From the NCBI GenBank assembly GCA_943353835.1, contig CALRBA010000006.1, forward strand, positions 1 to 50,546: DNA of 50,546 nucleotides. Direction: 5' to 3'. The translations under genes were made by a program, and so were the position numbers. The notes under the pieces were generated by a model. That model made no database searches and was not told the DNA's origin. It saw only the letters and a program-made list of their open reading frames with translations. The DNA is from Candidatus Nomurabacteria bacterium (GTDB lineage: Bacteria > Patescibacteriota > Minisyncoccia > Phycocordibacterales > Phycocordibacteraceae). Shown here piece by piece: positions 47,928-50,546 of the stretch. The number at the start of each line of letters is the position of its first letter. Position 1 is the stretch's first letter.

Positions 47928-50546
47928 CTAAGGTGCGGGTTCGGGTGCTGGAGCTGGTTCAGGAGCGGGAGCGGGAGCGACGACGGTGACGAGGCGGGAG
48001 ACGCTTCCCGAGTTGCCCGCTATATCAGTCGCGGTGTAGGTGAGGGAGTAGGGGCCGGCGATGGCGGTATCTACCGCGCCCGTGACGACAATATTCGCGG
48101 TGATATCGCCGTCAACAGCATCAACGGCAGTCGCGCCCAGGTCGGTGAAGGTGCTCCCTACCACTATCTGCATCGCGGCATCGCCAATGAGCGTCACCAC
48201 AGGTGCTGTTGTATCAGAAGTTGGTGATGTTGAAGTAGAAGTTGAAGGTGCGGGTGCTGGGGCGGGTGCTGGGGCGGGTGCTGGTGCTGGAGTTGTGGTT
48301 GTGGTTGTGATTGTGGTTGTGGAGGGAGTGGATGTGGCGAGCTGACCCTCCGTTTGGACGAGGAAGTAGTCAAAGGAGACATCGGGGATTTGTGCAGAAG
48401 AGAGTACGACGCGGAAGGAGCCTGTGACTTTGTCGCTCACCCACCAGCTACCGTTGACCGACGAATTGAAAGTGACGAAGACTTTTGTAGAAGGCAGTAC
48501 GAGAGAATTGTTGACTTGGGCCACGGTGTTCCCTGCCACAATACTGACGGAGCCTGCGGAGGAAGTACCGTCCGCATCCGAGCTCGCCACCAGTTGTCGG
48601 AATACCAGAGTATTGAACTGTGCGATGCCCTTCTGGATAAGCACACCGAGACCCTCCAGCGCGCTCGCGAGTGTAGAAGAGCCAAGAGCGAACGGCGTTC
48701 CGCTCGCGGAGCTTATCGCCCCACTTTCCAAGGACATCATGCGCGTTTCAAGCGAGGTGACACGGGTGTTCATCGTGTCAAACTTGGCGGCCAAGGCCTG
48801 CACACCCGAGAGTGTGAAGGTCGCGAGCTTGTAGAGGTCTACACCCTTGCCGTCTGCCGACAAAATCTCTGGCGCAATAGTCTGCGCATCCTCCGCGATG
48901 AAGCCGAGGCGGAGCGGATCGTTTTGGTCTTCAATCGCGTAGCGGTAGGTGGCGACTTTCAGATTCACGAGCTGGTTCAGCGAATCCTCGGTGGAGCTGG
49001 CGTTCAGATAGCTGATATCTGTCTTGGCGTTTCTGGTAGAGGTGTTCACAAAGGCGATGGCGCCGATATCGCCCACCACATCAAGGGTGTGATTCGGGGT
49101 CGTGGTGCCGATGCCGATGTTACCAACACTGTCTATATAGAGAGCGGGTGTGGTTGTCGGGGCGTTCGTTCCATCAAACGCTTGCGTGCGTCCGTAGAGT
49201 TCTTGGAGAGCTTTCACCGTATATGACAGGACCGCATTCGAATCCCACGAGTAGTAACCGTCGCTGGTCGTTCCCACCGCTTCGGGTATATATAGGAGCG
49301 AGTCTTGGGCGATAAAGCCCGCGCGAACGGTGGACGATGCGTCATTGTTGAATATGTAATCTGCAGGTTTCAGCGACAAAATCTTTTGGAGCGCGCCGTC
49401 GGGCAGGTATGCGATGCTGTGCTTGAGACGTGCATCCGAACTGCACAAGCCGAGATATCCGTTCAGACAAACCGTGCTTCCTCCGACCGAAGTGCTAGGA
49501 ATATACAGTTGTGCATCCGTACGGATAGCCCCAGTCACGTCCAGTTTGTACGTCGGCGTCATTCCGATGCCGACGTTGAATCCGAAATATGCATTACCGG
49601 TTGCGCCACTTACCGTCATAATCGTGGGAGAGCCCAAAGAATTTTGGAGTTGGAGAAGGTCGGCAGTTTGGCTGTCGGCGTTTTTTACAATGAAACCAAC
49701 TTGCGACGCGGTACTGTTTACAACGCTCAACTGGCCCATTGGACTCGTCGTCCCGATGCCGACGTTGCCTCCGCTTAAAATTGTCATCCGCACCGCGTTA
49801 GATGTTCTAAGCTGCACATCATGAGCCGAATCTGTCCCGATTCTAAATGCGGTAAAATCACTAGCGCCAATATAATTAAACCCTAGGCCAGCGCTCATTA
49901 CTTCTGTACCAGTTTGCGCCCCAGCAGAATTCATGTCCCCCGAGAACACTAATTGAGGTTCACCGCCTTGTAAAATTACATGATTTTGACTTACATTTTG
50001 TCCAAAAATTCCAGTCGGTGTAAACGCAGCACCTTTCAATAGATGTAACAATGTACTTGGCCCCGTCGTCCCGATGCCGACGTTGCCGCTGCTGTCTATT
50101 CTTACACGTTCAAGAGCCTGAAAGTTGCTTCCGGGCGACGTCAAAAACGCAAGCTGTCCCGCGAAGTATTGATTAGTGGTTCTGGCCCCGTGTATTCCCG
50201 TAATGGCGGAGCTGACATAACTGTTACCTGCTCCCGTCACGGCCGAAAAGCCCAAACCTGACATAACTCCCTCCGCTGCATTAGTGTTCCGCAGCGCAAG
50301 CAACGGCGTTTCGCCGCCCACCGCGGTCGCGGAATCGCTGGCGGCCACCTGCAAACGGGCCTGATTTCCCGTACCGTGAAAATCAACAAGCCCCGTCGTC
50401 CCGATGCCGACGTTGCCGGCTTGAGTCACGACGAGGTCGGTACGGGTGGAGGAGCCGACAACAAACGAAGGGACTCCTGAAGCAAGTGAACTTGAATCCA
50501 CCGAGAGCCGTGCCCACGGGGTGGTGGTCCCGATGCCGACGTTGCC
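47928..50546 (-). CDS. Large surface protein with tail-fibre repeats and two S74-like domains (5' end beyond window)
   Basis: At least 872 aa; the reading stays open to the window edge. NVGIGTT-type repeats (about every 50-90 residues) resemble phage tail fibres. Two S74 intramolecular-chaperone-like domains follow, one starting SSDARLKHSIAYLPDG (Ser and Lys of the autocleavage dyad), one STRNAKTDISYLNASS (Ser and Lys kept, Asp changed). Both have the GFIAQD / GFIAEDAQTIAPE strand. A Ser/Thr/Gly-rich stretch and an Ig-like DUF5011-type domain (TAPVVTLIGDAAMQIVVG, then YTATDIAGNSGSVSR) end in Pro/Ala repeats. GC-rich. Probably a long cell-surface adhesin. No signal peptide can be seen in the visible part. 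Confidence 0.8.
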   Translation of the reverse strand, partial: GNVGIGTTTPWARLSVDSSSLASGVPSFVVGSSTRTDLVVTQAGNVGIGTTGLVDFHGTGNQARLQVAASDSATAVGGETPLLALRNTNAAEGVMSGLGFSAVTGAGNSYVSSAITGIHGARTTNQYFAGQLAFLTSPGSNFQALERVRIDSSGNVGIGTTGPSTLLHLLKGAAFTPTGIFGQNVSQNHVILQGGEPQLVFSGDMNSAGAQTGTEVMSAGLGFNYIGASDFTAFRIGTDSAHDVQLRTSNAVRMTILSGGNVGIGTTSPMGQLSVVNSTASQVGFIVKNADSQTADLLQLQNSLGSPTIMTVSGATGNAYFGFNVGIGMTPTYKLDVTGAIRTDAQLYIPSTSVGGSTVCLNGYLGLCSSDARLKHSIAYLPDGALQKILSLKPADYIFNNDASSTVRAGFIAQDSLLYIPEAVGTTSDGYYSWDSNAVLSYTVKALQELYGRTQAFDGTNAPTTTPALYIDSVGNIGIGTTTPNHTLDVVGDIGAIAFVNTSTRNAKTDISYLNASSTEDSLNQLVNLKVATYRYAIEDQNDPLRLGFIAEDAQTIAPEILSADGKGVDLYKLATFTLSGVQALAAKFDTMNTRVTSLETRMMSLESGAISSASGTPFALGSSTLASALEGLGVLIQKGIAQFNTLVFRQLVASSDADGTSSAGSVSIVAGNTVAQVNNSLVLPSTKVFVTFNSSVNGSWWVSDKVTGSFRVVLSSAQIPDVSFDYFLVQTEGQLATSTPSTTTITTTTTTPAPAPAPAPAPAPAPSTSTSTSPTSDTTAPVVTLIGDAAMQIVVGSTFTDLGATAVDAVDGDITANIVVTGAVDTAIAGPYSLTYTATDIAGNSGSVSRLVTVVAPAPAPEPAPAPEPAP

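Noticed and set aside
48354-49226. Long plus-strand frame opposite the S74 protein
   Set aside because: His/Arg-rich shadow of a GC-rich repetitive gene; no family features.

Overview
The window looks like a chromosomal segment of a Patescibacteria/CPR bacterium, most likely Parcubacteria-like. This is inferred from gene content and protein architecture, not from a marker tree. Housekeeping proteins are unusually compact: SMC about 737 aa, EF-Ts 150 aa, RF1 260 aa without domain 1, ThrRS without TGS, RpoB 1058 aa. Single-spanning surface proteins carry CARDB, S74 or Pro-rich repeats. Short palindromic elements sit in frame inside housekeeping genes. TAA, TAG and TGA all end genes, so the standard bacterial code is used. 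Coding density is very high; the largest gene-free gap is about 290 bp.

Layout. 1-2.5 kb: end of a DsbA-like gene, a RecB/Cas4-type nuclease, a membrane-anchored PaaX/Cas2-like regulator and a divergent 66-aa gene, with two copies of a 38-bp palindrome. 2.5-14.1 kb (minus): information-processing block transcribed rpsP-khpA-trmD-rpoB-rpoC-dnaG-rpoD. 14.1-21.5 kb: rnr (plus), then smc, rnc, a nusB-NUDIX fusion, rpmF, a zinc-ribbon protein and rnhB (minus). 21.6-24.8 kb: dnaE (plus), divergent from rnhB across a third copy of the palindrome. 24.8-27.2 kb: an atypical, possibly acquired gene, then thrS. 27.2-31.1 kb: surface locus with a Pro-rich repeat membrane protein, a secreted protein, a sortase and a CARDB protein. 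31.1-36.4 kb: gyrB, a single-chain PheRS, a processive glycosyltransferase, an anchored thioredoxin-fold protein and tRNA-Thr(UGU). 36.4-41.5 kb (minus): coiled-coil gene, rplY, a murein hydrolase-like gene, rpmE, prfA, rpsB, tsf and a small membrane protein. 41.6-47.9 kb: carbon block with class I aldolase, PfkB kinase, split transketolase, rpe, rpiB and gapA. 47.9 kb to the end: a large surface protein with two S74 chaperone-like domains, open at the window edge.

How the genes work together. The carbon block gives the non-oxidative pentose phosphate arm plus aldolase and GAPDH. It can interconvert pentose, triose and hexose phosphates in a cell with little other visible metabolism. The minus-strand blocks supply transcription (RpoBC, sigma, NusB), translation (S2, S16, L25, L31, L32, EF-Ts, RF1, TrmD, ThrRS, PheRS) and replication/chromosome functions (DnaG, DnaE, RNase HII, SMC, GyrB).

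Most striking observations. (1) A 15-8-15 palindrome with a constant CTATAG core occurs three times and nowhere else I could find in the window. It lies between the nuclease and the regulator, between the regulator and a small gene, and between rnhB and dnaE. Each time it covers the expected -35 zone. This suggests an autoregulated PaaX/Cas2-like regulon of DNA-metabolism genes. (2) Many genes have an extended -10 (TGnTAnnnT) only 6-7 nt before ATG, implying leaderless mRNAs. (3) Five tandem 7-bp units, most containing a TATACT hexamer, abut the PfkB start. (4) A single-chain PheRS has a GC break at its domain boundary. (5) In-frame palindromes have expanded several essential proteins.
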